Shown: positions 40,511-51,004 of the stretch, piece after piece
Position numbering within the stretch: position 1 is the stretch's first letter
Layout of the letters: each line of letters begins with the position of its first letter
From: an uncultured Lachnospiraceae bacterium
GTDB lineage: Bacteria > Bacillota > Clostridia > Lachnospirales > Lachnospiraceae
Direction of reading: 5' to 3'
Assembly: GCA_947564735.1 (NCBI GenBank)
Contig: CANOEC010000004.1
Coordinates: forward strand, 1 to 64,000
DNA length: 64,000 nucleotides
Notes under the pieces: model-generated
What the model was told of the DNA's origin: nothing
The model's database searches: none
The model's input: only the letters and a program-made list of their open reading frames with translations
Translations under genes and position numbers: made by a program

Positions 40511-43045
40511 TCAGAAACAATATCTTCCTGCCGCAACGCGCTCCTTTCTCCCGTCCGGAAGAACAATCATCGCACTGGTATTCGCCGGAATGACAAACTC
40601 ATATACAAACTTTTCACCCTCACAGCGCCAGCCGCTCTCGATAGCTCCCACCGGCGAATGATACACCGCCTTCGCGTAATCTAACATACTGCAAGGCTGC
40701 GGCTTTATCTCAATCTCACCATCTGTCAGATGGATACCGCACACGCCCTCAAACAACCAGCCCGTGACGGCTCCCTTGGAATAATGGTTCAGCGATGCAG
40801 AGGGAACACCTTCCTCGTTAATTCCATCCCATGTTTCCCAGATGGTCGTGGCGCCCTTTTTGACTTGATACAGCCAGCCCGGCATCGTATCCTGCAGCAA
40901 CAGCCTGTACGCCGCTTCCACATATCCGTTATCCGCAAGCACTGCACACAGCTGTGGCGTCGAAAGGAAACCTGTATTGAGATGGTAGTCATTTTTCTGC
41001 ACCAGACGGTTCAGGTCTTCCGCCGCCTGCCGCTTCTCATCTTCCGTCAGCAATCCAAACGAGATTGCCCGCACGTACTCCGCCTGCCGGTCGGAATGAA
41101 TCCTGCCCTCCTTCGTCGCGATATAGCAAAATGCTTTCCGCGCGTTCTCAGCAATGGTACGATAACGTTCCGCATCCTCCGTTTTGCCCAGAATCTGCGC
41201 AATCTCGGAAAGCATCTGTCCAGAACGTGCAAAATATGCGGTGGCAACCTTCTCCTGCGGTGTCCGCATCGCAGAAGTGCTCTCCACATCCGGCTCACAC
41301 CACTCACCGTAATCAACCCCTGTTTCAATGGTATAGGCGCGGTATGGATTTTGTTTCATAAGCTCCGTCGGATTCTCCGGTTTATTCTTTGCCCGCTCTT
41401 CCAAAAAGGCATACCACTTCTGCATCATCTCATAATTTTCTTGAAGAATCCTCACATCCCCGTAACGCCGATAAAGCACATACGGCACAATGATACATGC
41501 GTCGCCCCATCCCACGGAACCTGCAAGCAGTCCCGAAAAAAAACTCGGCTGATTGTTCCGCGGAGAAATATTGGCAAGCTTTCCGTCCTCATGCTGTGTC
41601 AGGCGGCACTCCGCCAGCCATTTGCGGATTACCAGATAGCAGTCCTCAAGATATAGCCCCGTCTCTGCAAAAACACCCATATCGCCTGTCCACGCCGCGC
41701 GCTCCCTCGTAGGACAGTCTGTCGGAACGTCACAGAAATTTGATTTCTGGCTCCATATGCTGTTGTGCACCAGCTGGTTCACATCCGCATTGGAACAGGT
41801 AAAGGTTCCCAGCTCCTGCATCTTCGAGTACACTGCGATTGCGGTAAACTCCGCATCCTGCAAGTCAATATCCGTCTCCACTTTCGCGTAACGGAAACCC
41901 CAGATTGTAAATTTTGCCTTGTATTCATTGAAACCTTCCTTGCAGGTGTAGACCACCTGCTGTCTGGTTCCGCCCTCCTTATGGCGCTTGCGGTCTTGGA
42001 AATTCTCTTGTGTGAAATTGCCGTTCTCATCCAGTGTCTCGCCATGCGTCAGCACGATTTTATCTCCGGCATGTGCCTTTACGCAGAACTTGATATATCC
42101 TGCCATATTCTGCCCATAATCGATGACCGCATCACCCTTTGGCGTTCTGAACAATTTTCCCGTAAAGTGTTCCATCTCCGCAACCGGCATACAGTTGGCG
42201 CATGCAAGCGTCTCCACCCCGAAATCTTCAACCTTTACTTCATGATAATCTGTAATTTCTTCCATGCGGGCATCTACCACCTCGCCTTGCTGCATATCGT
42301 TCTCACGGATTGGTCCCGACTGCGATGCCGTCCAACTCTCATCGGAAATACAGACGACCTTTTTATCAATTTCCAGTTGGAAAAACAGCGCCACATCCGT
42401 CCCATAGAGATTGCGGTCTCCGTCAACGCCTGATACGCTCCGGTACCAGCCGTCCCCAAGGATAACCTCAGCCCGATTCTCTCCGTCTTTAATCAAATCC
42501 GTGACATCGTATGTCTGATAAGCCAGCTTCCGGTCATAATTGTAGCAGCCGGGCGCAAGGACAAATTCGCCCACACGCTTTCCGTTGAGAGATACTTCAT
42601 ACAGCCCGTGACAGGTGATGTAAAGCCTTGCCGACTTCCCCTTTTTGGCGTGAAAGCTCTTTTTCAGATAGCTTGCCGGTTTATGGAGTTCCGGATTGCA
42701 GACAAGCTCCGGGTTAATCCACGCTGCCTTGAACAAGGACTTATCCATAATCCCTGTCTCAAAGACTGCCGGCTCGCTCCACACTCCTTCATCCCCCGAC
42801 TCGTCCCAGAGCCGGACCCGCCAGCTTATGCGCTGTCTGCTTTGCAGCTCTTTTCCAAACATGGCATACATCTGCGAACCACAGACCTTGCCGCTGTTCC
42901 ATAGCAGTTTCCCGTCTTCTGCCGCCTCAATCTCATATGCCGTCTGGGTGATTCCGTCCTCACAAATCCACGACAAATATGGTTTTGCGATATCAATCCC
43001 GATTGGGTTCGTCAAATGCTCTGTTTTTAAATGTATGGCTTTCAT
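40511..43045 (-). CDS. Alpha-L-rhamnosidase, GH78
   Basis: An 844-residue enzyme with the GH78 plan: N-terminal beta-sandwich (about 1-130), the Bac_rhamnosid_N domain (about 130-300), a concanavalin-like domain, the (alpha/alpha)6 catalytic domain beginning near SNADVNQLVHNSIW with the hallmark DCPTRERAAWTGD (near residue 440), and a C-terminal beta domain. There is no signal peptide, so it acts in the cytoplasm on imported rhamnosides. It overlaps the GH43 gene by ATGA and is the last gene of the operon. Confidence 0.93.
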   Translation of the reverse strand: MKAIHLKTEHLTNPIGIDIAKPYLSWICEDGITQTAYEIEAAEDGKLLWNSGKVCGSQMYAMFGKELQSRQRISWRVRLWDESGDEGVWSEPAVFETGIMDKSLFKAAWINPELVCNPELHKPASYLKKSFHAKKGKSARLYITCHGLYEVSLNGKRVGEFVLAPGCYNYDRKLAYQTYDVTDLIKDGENRAEVILGDGWYRSVSGVDGDRNLYGTDVALFFQLEIDKKVVCISDESWTASQSGPIRENDMQQGEVVDARMEEITDYHEVKVEDFGVETLACANCMPVAEMEHFTGKLFRTPKGDAVIDYGQNMAGYIKFCVKAHAGDKIVLTHGETLDENGNFTQENFQDRKRHKEGGTRQQVVYTCKEGFNEYKAKFTIWGFRYAKVETDIDLQDAEFTAIAVYSKMQELGTFTCSNADVNQLVHNSIWSQKSNFCDVPTDCPTRERAAWTGDMGVFAETGLYLEDCYLVIRKWLAECRLTQHEDGKLANISPRNNQPSFFSGLLAGSVGWGDACIIVPYVLYRRYGDVRILQENYEMMQKWYAFLEERAKNKPENPTELMKQNPYRAYTIETGVDYGEWCEPDVESTSAMRTPQEKVATAYFARSGQMLSEIAQILGKTEDAERYRTIAENARKAFCYIATKEGRIHSDRQAEYVRAISFGLLTEDEKRQAAEDLNRLVQKNDYHLNTGFLSTPQLCAVLADNGYVEAAYRLLLQDTMPGWLYQVKKGATTIWETWDGINEEGVPSASLNHYSKGAVTGWLFEGVCGIHLTDGEIEIKPQPCSMLDYAKAVYHSPVGAIESGWRCEGEKFVYEFVIPANTSAMIVLPDGRKERVAAGRYCF

Positions 43046-44859
43046 AAGCTCGTCACCTTTCCATGTGTAATCCCATTTTCGTTAAAGGCATCGACACGCA
43101 CAAAATAATCCTGCGTCTTCACCAATGCGCCAATTCTTTTCTGCGTCAGCGCACCTTCACTCTTATAAATCTGATAGCTGTGATACAGTTTATCCTCCGC
43201 ATGTCCCCACAATATGTTATAGCCGGAAGCAAGCGCCGTATTTTCAATATCCACCAGCAAATCCAGCCGGTCACTGCTTCTTTGTACACGGTACTCAGGC
43301 GCCTGCGGTTTTACCCCGTCACCGATACCGAATATCCTAAGTCCGGAAATGCACGGCGTCACATCATAAGGAATCTGCAGAATCGTCAGCCTTACATAAC
43401 GCGCCCTGATGCCATTCTCCCGAACGATAAAGTCGTGCGGCAAATCCGTCTCAGCTTTGGATTTATCTTCAATCATAAAATATTGTAATCCATCCTGCGA
43501 GCCATCCAGAATCCATCTGGTTTTGTGTTCCCGCTCCTCAATATATCTTGGCTGTGTGGCGGAACCCTGAATTTTTCCCGGCGAAGCAATGGGAAGCTTA
43601 TCATCCGCAAAATTAATCTGAACAGCCCGGATATCCATCACTTTCTCCAAATCGACAACAAGCCATTGTCCACTCTCCGCATTTGCAGCCTTCCACCATG
43701 TCCTTGCATCTTCATCCACTGCCCTGCCGGGGTCGCTGCCCTCTGCACAGGAAGAGGCAGATACCGGTTTTTTATAATTTAACAGATACCACTTTGGCTC
43801 GCGCCATGCATCCCATCCATTTTCATCCACCGCGATTGGCCAGTCACCATAATTCTGGTTACAGAACAGCTCCCCGTCCTTGTCATAACCTGCCCGCCAG
43901 ATTCCCACCCGCCGTTCAAACTGGTGGTTGACACTGATGCGCATGGTCGATGTATGCCAGAGGTTTCCATTTTTATCCCACATGGTAGAGCCATGCCCTG
44001 CGCCCGGCATAAATCCGCCCGGATGATAGGAATAGGGATTGTTCGCCGCCAGCCGGAACGGTCCGAGCGGCGAATCGCTCACATACACGCCGTCCGCATA
44101 GACATTGTACTCCGCTCCGGGGCATGCATACTGCAAATAGTACTTCCCTTCATGCTTATCCATCCACGCACCCTCGATAAAAGGTCTGCGCGTAAACATC
44201 CCCCTAATCTGCGGAATATACTGCTGGGGAAGCTGCTCCACGGGCACTTTGCTCTGCGCAAGAAAGCCCTGAAACATCTGCTCCACTTCCTCCTCACTGC
44301 GCGGAAATTCACAGTTATCCACACCCATGCGCTCATAACCTCTCTCATAGCCATCGCCATCAATCAGTACAACCCTCTCCGTCTTTGGCTTCATGGTCTC
44401 AGGCTCCAGCTCCACACCCCACAGCGGTGTGATATTGGAACATCCCCAATAAAAATAGATTCTGCCGTCATCATCGCAAAACAGATTCGGATCCCAGAAA
44501 TCAAATGTCCCCGGAATCTCCTCGTATGGTCCATTGATAATATCCTTTGTCCGGTAAAAATTGCAGATTTCCCCTTTCTTGGAAGCGGAAAAATACACAT
44601 ATTCCCCAATCACGCGCACATCCGGGGCATAGTCGTAAAGCGGCAGATTGTCCGGCAGTCTGTGTGCCTCCCAGTGCACCATGTCCTCGGACACCCATAC
44701 GCTCAGATTCATGGATACAAACATATAATATTTCCCTTGGAACAATATCATGGAAGGATCCGCTGCCTCACGGTCAATCTGCAGCTTTCCATCTGACCTC
44801 GGATCCATATTAAACTGATAGCGATAAGGAACATTAATTGGATTGCAAAAATATTTCAT
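43042..44859 (-). CDS. GH43 family glycosidase with discoidin-like domain
   Basis: A 605-residue protein. The five-bladed propeller (about 1-370) shows the GH43 catalytic residues: REAADPSM (base Asp), FDFWDPNLF (Asp) and RRPFIEGAWM (acid Glu). A coagulation-factor F5/8 (discoidin) type module follows (about 380-510, with DEDARTWWKA and QWLVVDLEK), then a fibronectin-III-like end. No signal peptide. Likely an arabinofuranosidase or xylosidase removing side sugars. Confidence 0.88.
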   Translation of the reverse strand: MKYFCNPINVPYRYQFNMDPRSDGKLQIDREAADPSMILFQGKYYMFVSMNLSVWVSEDMVHWEAHRLPDNLPLYDYAPDVRVIGEYVYFSASKKGEICNFYRTKDIINGPYEEIPGTFDFWDPNLFCDDDGRIYFYWGCSNITPLWGVELEPETMKPKTERVVLIDGDGYERGYERMGVDNCEFPRSEEEVEQMFQGFLAQSKVPVEQLPQQYIPQIRGMFTRRPFIEGAWMDKHEGKYYLQYACPGAEYNVYADGVYVSDSPLGPFRLAANNPYSYHPGGFMPGAGHGSTMWDKNGNLWHTSTMRISVNHQFERRVGIWRAGYDKDGELFCNQNYGDWPIAVDENGWDAWREPKWYLLNYKKPVSASSCAEGSDPGRAVDEDARTWWKAANAESGQWLVVDLEKVMDIRAVQINFADDKLPIASPGKIQGSATQPRYIEEREHKTRWILDGSQDGLQYFMIEDKSKAETDLPHDFIVRENGIRARYVRLTILQIPYDVTPCISGLRIFGIGDGVKPQAPEYRVQRSSDRLDLLVDIENTALASGYNILWGHAEDKLYHSYQIYKSEGALTQKRIGALVKTQDYFVRVDAFNENGITHGKVTSL

Positions 44860-44907
44860 AACTTCCCTCCATGTTTTTATATGATACGGAATCTGTAGAA
44901 TAACGAT

Positions 44908-45756
44908 TCAAAGATAACGATTCAAAAATTCTGCACTTAACTGAAGCGACTTAATCGGTGATTTATCCGCCCAGTTTTTGTGGCTCTCAAGAATCACGGC
45001 ATCGACATCGGCTGACAATGCCTGTTTCAAAAGACTCTCCAAATCCATGTTTCCATATCCAAGCTCCATACTGTCAGATTTGAGAATGGGTGTCATGGAA
45101 GGACCCGATATCCGTGTTCCTCTGTCGTTGATATGATAGAGCTTCATGCGCGTGCCAAGCTTTTTCATCAGTGTAAGCGCAGACACTCCCGCCTCCGTCG
45201 GCCAGTAGGAATCCAGTTCAAAACCGACGCATGTATCATCTGTATTTTCTATGATATAATCATACGCCGTCATCTTTTTATCCAGTTTACGAAATTCACA
45301 GTTGTGATTGTGATACAGAAGATTGATTCCCGCCTTTTTCAAAATCTCACCCGACTGGTTCAAATCTTTGACAAGCGCTTTCACAGCCTCCCTGTCAGAA
45401 TAGTCAAAACGGTACATGCCTGTTATCACAACCTTGTCTGTGCCAAACTTCTGCGCCTCGGCGATAACTGCGTCCGGCTCCCTCTTGATGCTTCCTAAAT
45501 CCTCATGAACGCTCACCACCTCAAGTCCCGCATCGCGCACAAGCCCGCTCCAGTCAAAATTGCCGCCCTTTCCAACCGGCATACCCGCCGCTTTTGTCAT
45601 CGCCCGCACCAAAAAGGAAGTCGGTTTGATCATAAATCCATTCAGCTCAATCCCGTCATACCCTGCTTCCTTGATTGCCCGCAGCGTATTACGTGCCTGC
45701 GCCTCATTTTTTGTGACTGTTCCCAGCATAATCTGCTGTACCGCCTTTTTTGCCAT
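44908..45756 (-). CDS. Sugar phosphate isomerase/epimerase-like TIM barrel
   Basis: A 282-residue protein of the xylose-isomerase-like fold: YDGIELNGFM, VSVHEDLG, LLYHNHNCEF, VGFELDSYWP and MKLYHINDRG provide the metal-binding Glu, His and Asp residues seen in the family. It may isomerise or epimerise a released sugar, or act on a modified (oxidised) sugar. It lies 48 bp upstream of the GH43 gene within the operon. Confidence 0.88.
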   Translation of the reverse strand: MAKKAVQQIMLGTVTKNEAQARNTLRAIKEAGYDGIELNGFMIKPTSFLVRAMTKAAGMPVGKGGNFDWSGLVRDAGLEVVSVHEDLGSIKREPDAVIAEAQKFGTDKVVITGMYRFDYSDREAVKALVKDLNQSGEILKKAGINLLYHNHNCEFRKLDKKMTAYDYIIENTDDTCVGFELDSYWPTEAGVSALTLMKKLGTRMKLYHINDRGTRISGPSMTPILKSDSMELGYGNMDLESLLKQALSADVDAVILESHKNWADKSPIKSLQLSAEFLNRYL

Positions 45757-45806
45757 AGTTTCACTCTCCCTGATTTATCTATATCGCACAACTTACACTA
45801 CGGTTT

Positions 45807-47123
45807 TCACATAACGCTTTCTGCCATTTTCCCTAGAAATTCCAGACTTGGCTTCGGTATGCGCTCCTGTGTGGCACGATTCACCGCAATCAGTCCGAAT
45901 TTCATGGAAAAACCTTTCTGCCATTCAAAATTATCCATAAGCGACCAGTACATGTATCCGATAATCGGAATCCCCGCCTGCATACAGGCTGCCACACCAT
46001 CTGTCGCCTGCTCTATAAACGCCACGCGCCTTGTGTCATCCTCCGTCGCAATGCCGTTTTCCGTGACCATAATCGGCATATCCCTTTTGTTTGCGCGAAA
46101 CTCTTTTGAAACACGCCGAATCACATTCCCCAGCGCCTCCGGATAAAACTCGTAATCCATCTGGGTCAGCTCTGCCCCCTGCGGCGCCGGCTGGATGCCA
46201 TCCGCGCCAATCACAGAGCGCGTATAATTCTGCAGACCAAAGAAATCGTCCTCCAGAATGTACGGAACATAATGGGAAAATTCTTCATCCCACTCACGAA
46301 GCGCCATTTCTTCACCGCCCGATACCGCCTGTATATCATGCAGGGAAAGCGACAACCCGATCTGAAGCGTCGGTTTTACTGCCTTCATCGCCTTTTTCGC
46401 CGCCTGATGCGCCCGCATCACAAGGATATCTCCCTGCACGGTTCTCCCCGACACAAAATTCTGCGGCTCCTCCGTGCCAAATGCTGCCTTATTTTCCTGC
46501 TTCTGCAGCTGCATATTCTCCATCATGGTATTAAAGTTCATGCCAATCTGTGCAGTACCCTCCAGTCCTTCCGCCTGCATCCGGCTCATCTTCGCCATCA
46601 TCTGCCTTTTGTAACGCTCTGCAATCTTTGCAACCTGAAGTCCCATGTTTGCTTCATTGATTGTGACAACATAACCCATCAGGTCGCCCAGACGCTCCGC
46701 CACATATCCGCAGTACCTTGCAAACGCCAAAACAGTGCGCTCACTCTCCCAGCCGCCGTTTTGAATCACCCAGACAGGAGATGTAAAATGCATCATTGTC
46801 ACTACCGGCGTCATATGATTTGCATGACAGCACTCCAACACGTTTCTGTAATGTGCAATCTCTGCTTCGTCAAATTTTCCCTCCTCCGGTTCGATGCGCG
46901 CCCACTCGATGGAAAACCGATATGCCGAAAGCCCCGCCTGTGCCATCAGTCTGATATCTTCCTCGTATCTGTTATAATGGTCTACCGCATCCAAAGAAGG
47001 CTCGTTGAACGTACTGTGCGCCATATGTTCCATTGCCCAGTAATCACTGTGAATGTTGCCGCCCTCCACTTGGTGCGCCGCCGTTGCAGCACCCATCAGA
47101 AAATCACTTGAAAATTTGCTCAT
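45807..47123 (-). CDS. GH1 beta-glucosidase-type enzyme
   Basis: A 438-residue TIM barrel glycosidase. Early motif FLMGAATAAHQVEGG, acid/base Glu in YVVTINEAN (about 155) and nucleophile in IMVTENGIA (about 345), with a late FEWQKGFSMKFGL. No signal peptide. Together with GH78 it could strip rhamnose then glucose from rutinoside- or naringin-like glycosides (inference from the pairing). Confidence 0.92.
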   Translation of the reverse strand: MSKFSSDFLMGAATAAHQVEGGNIHSDYWAMEHMAHSTFNEPSLDAVDHYNRYEEDIRLMAQAGLSAYRFSIEWARIEPEEGKFDEAEIAHYRNVLECCHANHMTPVVTMMHFTSPVWVIQNGGWESERTVLAFARYCGYVAERLGDLMGYVVTINEANMGLQVAKIAERYKRQMMAKMSRMQAEGLEGTAQIGMNFNTMMENMQLQKQENKAAFGTEEPQNFVSGRTVQGDILVMRAHQAAKKAMKAVKPTLQIGLSLSLHDIQAVSGGEEMALREWDEEFSHYVPYILEDDFFGLQNYTRSVIGADGIQPAPQGAELTQMDYEFYPEALGNVIRRVSKEFRANKRDMPIMVTENGIATEDDTRRVAFIEQATDGVAACMQAGIPIIGYMYWSLMDNFEWQKGFSMKFGLIAVNRATQERIPKPSLEFLGKMAESVM

Positions 47124-47141
47124 CTTGAACCTCCTTCACCC

Positions 47142-49370
47142 CTATTTCTTTGGTATCTGATTCAGCGCGGCGTTGAGCTCTTGCAGCTTTTCCGGCTCCA
47201 CTTCCATCCCGCCCTGCTGTAATAGTTTCTTTAACGGTTGTCTGGCAACCATTTTCTGCATCGCCTCCGGTATCGCGACGCCTTCTCCCATTCCTCCGGC
47301 TGTCTTCCCTGTCATCTGGCTCATCATGCCTGCAAGCAGCGCGGCACCCTGTTCTGTCGCCTGAATTTCCGCCATGGTGCTGTTGATAGACAGATAACCT
47401 TCCCTGTCCTCCCCCGGCTCCTGCGGCGCGTCAAACCAGTTGCGCACTTTATCAAGCGACATGAAATAAGAAGGGTTCGGCGCATCCACTTTTGCAATCT
47501 CCATGCTGTCCTCATAGCTGTCTTCCCCAATGCTTTCTCCCACAGCCTTTATCCTGTGTGTGCCGTCAATCGGCACCTGAAACCGGAACACATGCTGTCC
47601 CTCTTTTTCCGCAAAGAATTTGTCATCCACATACAGCGTAATCTTTTCCAGATTCGAGTAGACCTTAATCTCCGTCACATCCTCCACCCTGTCATGATAC
47701 CTGCTCCCGCACAGATGTACGAACTTCTCAGCGCTCCACCATGCCTTGTAAATATAGAACGCATCCTTTTTCTGTTTCCGGTCAAAGGTGACAAGCCCCT
47801 TATGGTTCTTGCCGGGGTCTCCTGCTTCGTCCCTTCCTGCAGCCGCAAACTCAAACATATTCCATACATAGGTTCCCCACAGATATGGTCTTTTCGCAAA
47901 CATTTCCAGCATATGTTCATGGTAGAGCGCCTGATAGCTCTCCGTATAATCACCTTTTTCCGGCTTTGGCGACTGCAGTGTAATAACGGCGTCCGCCCCG
48001 TACTCGGTCAGTCCGATTGCAATATCCGGATATTTTTCATGAAAATCGTCAAAAAACGCATCGTTGTCCTCCATCTCCCCGACATACCAGCCATAATACA
48101 GGTTATAACCGCGAATATCCGGCAGTGTTACAAGCGGGCTGTCCGTTTCAAGCAGAAACAGATTTGCCATCGCAGAAACCCTCGTCGCATCCATCTTGTG
48201 CACTAGGTCGTTTAGGATTCTGTGGTTTTCCATCAAATCTTCCGTCACACCCTGAAGCGAGATTTCATTTGACAACGCCCAGCACACAATCGATGCATGA
48301 TGATAGTTCTGCGTAATCAGTTCCTTCATCTGTTTTATGCTATTTTCTCTTCCGGTATCCATATGAACCGTGATGTATGGGATTTCCGCCCATGCCACAA
48401 TCCCCTTCTCATCGCACAAATCATAAAAATACTGGTCATGCTGGTAATGTGCCAGCCGGATGGAATTGGCTCCCATGGACAGAATCAAATCCATATCCTC
48501 CTCATGCATCTTGCGTGTGAGCGCATTTCCCACACCGAGTCTGTCTTGATGCCGCGAGACGCCATGCAGCGGATAGCGCCTGCCATTTAAGAAAAATCCT
48601 TCTCTTGCGTCAAACCGAAATTCCCTGCACCCAAAACGCTCCGTAACCGCATCGACCGCTGCGCCGCCGCGATACAGGGTTGCCGCCGCCTCATATAGAT
48701 ACGGGTCGTCCACGCCATCCCATTTATGTACATCCGCTATGGTAATACTGCCCTTTCCATAGGTCTTCCCATCGATGGTCTCCAACGCAAGCTCCGTCTC
48801 CCCTGCTCCCGCAACAGAAACCACAATCTTCTCGGCTTCTCCAACAGAATAAGTCTCGAAACGGACTACCGCATTTTCCCCTCTTATCTCCGGCGTAATC
48901 CGAAAACCGCTCCCGCCATAATAATCCAGATCAAAATGCGACGAATCTGTAACAATCATATAGACATCCCGATATATGCCGCCATAGAATGTAAAATCCG
49001 CTCTTTGTGGATACACTTTTGTATTTGGCGCATTATCGACCAGAACCTCCAGCGTATTGTCCTCCTCCAGCACATCGGTAACATTCACCCGGAACGTGGA
49101 ATATCCCCCGTCATGACGCACAAGTTCTTTGCCATTCACACGGACTTGTGCCGAAGAATTGACGCCGCGAAACTCCATATAAACCTGCTGCCCCGTCGTA
49201 AGAACCGGCTTCTTTATCTGCTTACGATAAATGCAGACACCACGAAAATATAGTTCCGGTCCGGTCTGCCCATCCTCCGCGTTCCATGTATGCGGAAGAC
49301 TGATATCTGTTCTCTTCCCCTGCTTCTCAAACTCCCACTGTTCATTCATCTTCGTAACGATTCTTGCCAT
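47142..49370 (-). CDS. GH2 family beta-glycosidase
   Basis: A protein of about 742 residues. I chose ATG at 49370 (MARIVTKMNEQW) because GAGGAG lies eight bases upstream; the longer frame overlaps the upstream gene. Domains: jelly-roll N-terminal domain (LPHTWNAEDGQ), immunoglobulin-like domain, TIM barrel with acid/base CWALSNEISLQG and nucleophile IGLTEYGAD. The C-terminal 110 residues (LAGMMSQMTGKTAGGM, then LKKLLQQGGMEV) are a helical extension that I do not know. Beta-galactosidase or related activity is expected. Confidence 0.9.
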   Translation of the reverse strand: MARIVTKMNEQWEFEKQGKRTDISLPHTWNAEDGQTGPELYFRGVCIYRKQIKKPVLTTGQQVYMEFRGVNSSAQVRVNGKELVRHDGGYSTFRVNVTDVLEEDNTLEVLVDNAPNTKVYPQRADFTFYGGIYRDVYMIVTDSSHFDLDYYGGSGFRITPEIRGENAVVRFETYSVGEAEKIVVSVAGAGETELALETIDGKTYGKGSITIADVHKWDGVDDPYLYEAAATLYRGGAAVDAVTERFGCREFRFDAREGFFLNGRRYPLHGVSRHQDRLGVGNALTRKMHEEDMDLILSMGANSIRLAHYQHDQYFYDLCDEKGIVAWAEIPYITVHMDTGRENSIKQMKELITQNYHHASIVCWALSNEISLQGVTEDLMENHRILNDLVHKMDATRVSAMANLFLLETDSPLVTLPDIRGYNLYYGWYVGEMEDNDAFFDDFHEKYPDIAIGLTEYGADAVITLQSPKPEKGDYTESYQALYHEHMLEMFAKRPYLWGTYVWNMFEFAAAGRDEAGDPGKNHKGLVTFDRKQKKDAFYIYKAWWSAEKFVHLCGSRYHDRVEDVTEIKVYSNLEKITLYVDDKFFAEKEGQHVFRFQVPIDGTHRIKAVGESIGEDSYEDSMEIAKVDAPNPSYFMSLDKVRNWFDAPQEPGEDREGYLSINSTMAEIQATEQGAALLAGMMSQMTGKTAGGMGEGVAIPEAMQKMVARQPLKKLLQQGGMEVEPEKLQELNAALNQIPKK

Positions 49371-49414
49371 TTTCACTGCTCCTCGCTTTCCGTTTTCAGT
49401 CCCAACCACAGCTG

Positions 49415-50992
49415 TCAATCCGCCATATCTTCTACCGTTCTTCTTATCCCATCAAACTCTGCAAAACCGTTGCTTTTGGGCTCTCCGTTCTCGTCCAGAC
49501 TTCTATCCAGATAAATCTGGAACCGTTCATCCGCCTGCAATACGATACGCAGTTTCATACTGCCCTTATGCTCGCCTGTTACATCGATATCGCTCTCTAT
49601 CACCGTCCTGCCCGGCATAAACATGTTCGCAGGCGCACATACCCTGATCCATCCGTCATAGAATGTGCTGCCGTCTTCACTGTAATTATCATACCGTGTT
49701 TCATAGGTATCGTCCCCTAGGCAGGAATTTGTCACACTCCCGCCGCCTGTCCCTTTGATTTTCAAAGGCAGTATGGGGTTCTCCTGTTGTTCTGCACAAG
49801 AAATCGGCAGGGCATACGGTATTTCCTCCTTATCCGGTGTCCTTAAAACCGGAACCGGCTCTGAAGGCGCTCTGTCCAATAACCTGCACCGGCGCAGCCT
49901 GCTTTTCACATCTCCTTCGCAAATCCGGGTGCTTTCATTCCACATTGCCCGGTTGCTGTCGGGATGCCAGCTCATCGGCGAATAATAAACCCATTTTCCG
50001 TCAGGGTCACTCAGATTAACGCCCTCATACAAGCGTCCTTCTTTCATGGAACGCTCTGTATCAATCAATACCGGACCAATATTTCCCGCCCGTTTAAAGC
50101 GCACGCCGGCTATCGCATACTGATACAGTACATTCAAATACTTTCCGCGCGTGATACCATCATGATATAACGGAACCACACCCAATACACCACAGTCTGT
50201 CTCTTTTGAAAATCTGGGCGACATACATATGGCATAGCGCTCATTTGGAGAAAGGATTGCCGTTTCTTCATAGCCAAGCGTATCCGTAATCTGGCAGAAT
50301 GCTTCACTGTCCAGCATTTGTAAGGTACTTTCGCTGATACTTCTTCCGCCGCCGGCAAGCGTGATTCCCCGTCCGCCTCTTACAAACTGCTTGACTTCCC
50401 CGCCCCGCTGTATATTCCTACGGTAAAACCCTTCATTGTCTGGATCCGGCTCTATCCCATTTACTGTGCTTATGATGCAGGCATCCTCTACCACATACGC
50501 CGACTTACGCCTTACAAGTTTTCCTAGGAAGTTATATGCTCCTGTTCCCGTCAATGTGGAAAAACAGATATGCTCATTATCCGGGGCAATCACCGGCTCT
50601 GACCACCGCATAAAGATACCGGGAATTTTTGCAATTTCCTGTGGCAGCACCACCTCCACCAGCTCTGAAGACGTACAGTGATCCAAATCGGGCACACACT
50701 CCAGCACATAATCTCCTAATAATATTCTCTGATTGTCCGCATAGCACATAAAACGGATGCCATTTGCACCTTTTTTCTCCCGTATTATCCCATCGTACAG
50801 CACACACACCGCTGTTCCGTCATCTTCCATCGTAAAAACCCGATACCAGTCTCTGTCCTTCTCCGGTTCTCTGACCGCGACAAGCACTCTTCCAGAGAAC
50901 GTATAGGTTCCTTTCACATCAGATCCGCTTTCTTCCGGCAAAGGAATATCCGTCACTTCTATACGCCCAAATTCCCTGCTCTCAATCATCAT
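49415..50992 (-). CDS. Unknown protein of a glycoside operon, possible beta-propeller
   Basis: A 525-residue soluble protein starting MMIESREFGRIEVTDIPLPE with AGGAGG eight bases upstream. It is beta-rich and contains repeated short blade-like segments such as GKWVYYSPMSWHPDSNRAMW and APDNEHICFSTLTG, reminiscent of WD40/TolB-like propellers in oligogalacturonate-lyase-like proteins. The last 90 residues look like a carbohydrate-binding jelly roll (FYDGWIRVCAPANMFMPG). Position between symporter and GH2 suggests a sugar-active or sugar-binding protein. Family not named. Confidence 0.55.
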   Translation of the reverse strand: MMIESREFGRIEVTDIPLPEESGSDVKGTYTFSGRVLVAVREPEKDRDWYRVFTMEDDGTAVCVLYDGIIREKKGANGIRFMCYADNQRILLGDYVLECVPDLDHCTSSELVEVVLPQEIAKIPGIFMRWSEPVIAPDNEHICFSTLTGTGAYNFLGKLVRRKSAYVVEDACIISTVNGIEPDPDNEGFYRRNIQRGGEVKQFVRGGRGITLAGGGRSISESTLQMLDSEAFCQITDTLGYEETAILSPNERYAICMSPRFSKETDCGVLGVVPLYHDGITRGKYLNVLYQYAIAGVRFKRAGNIGPVLIDTERSMKEGRLYEGVNLSDPDGKWVYYSPMSWHPDSNRAMWNESTRICEGDVKSRLRRCRLLDRAPSEPVPVLRTPDKEEIPYALPISCAEQQENPILPLKIKGTGGGSVTNSCLGDDTYETRYDNYSEDGSTFYDGWIRVCAPANMFMPGRTVIESDIDVTGEHKGSMKLRIVLQADERFQIYLDRSLDENGEPKSNGFAEFDGIRRTVEDMAD

Positions 50993-51004
50993 AGACGTTT
51001 CCTC

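Noticed and set aside
40730-41656. 308-codon plus-strand frame inside GH78
   Set aside because: Antisense shadow; the opposite strand carries the full GH78 motif set.
44908-45756. C-glycoside deglycosylation module (DgpBC-like)
   Set aside because: The isomerase-like fold alone is not specific; no DgpB-like small subunit or DgpA-like oxidoreductase lies nearby.
47238-48206. 322-codon plus-strand frame inside the GH2 gene
   Set aside because: Antisense shadow of a well-supported glycosidase; rich in His/Arg/Cys as usual for shadows.
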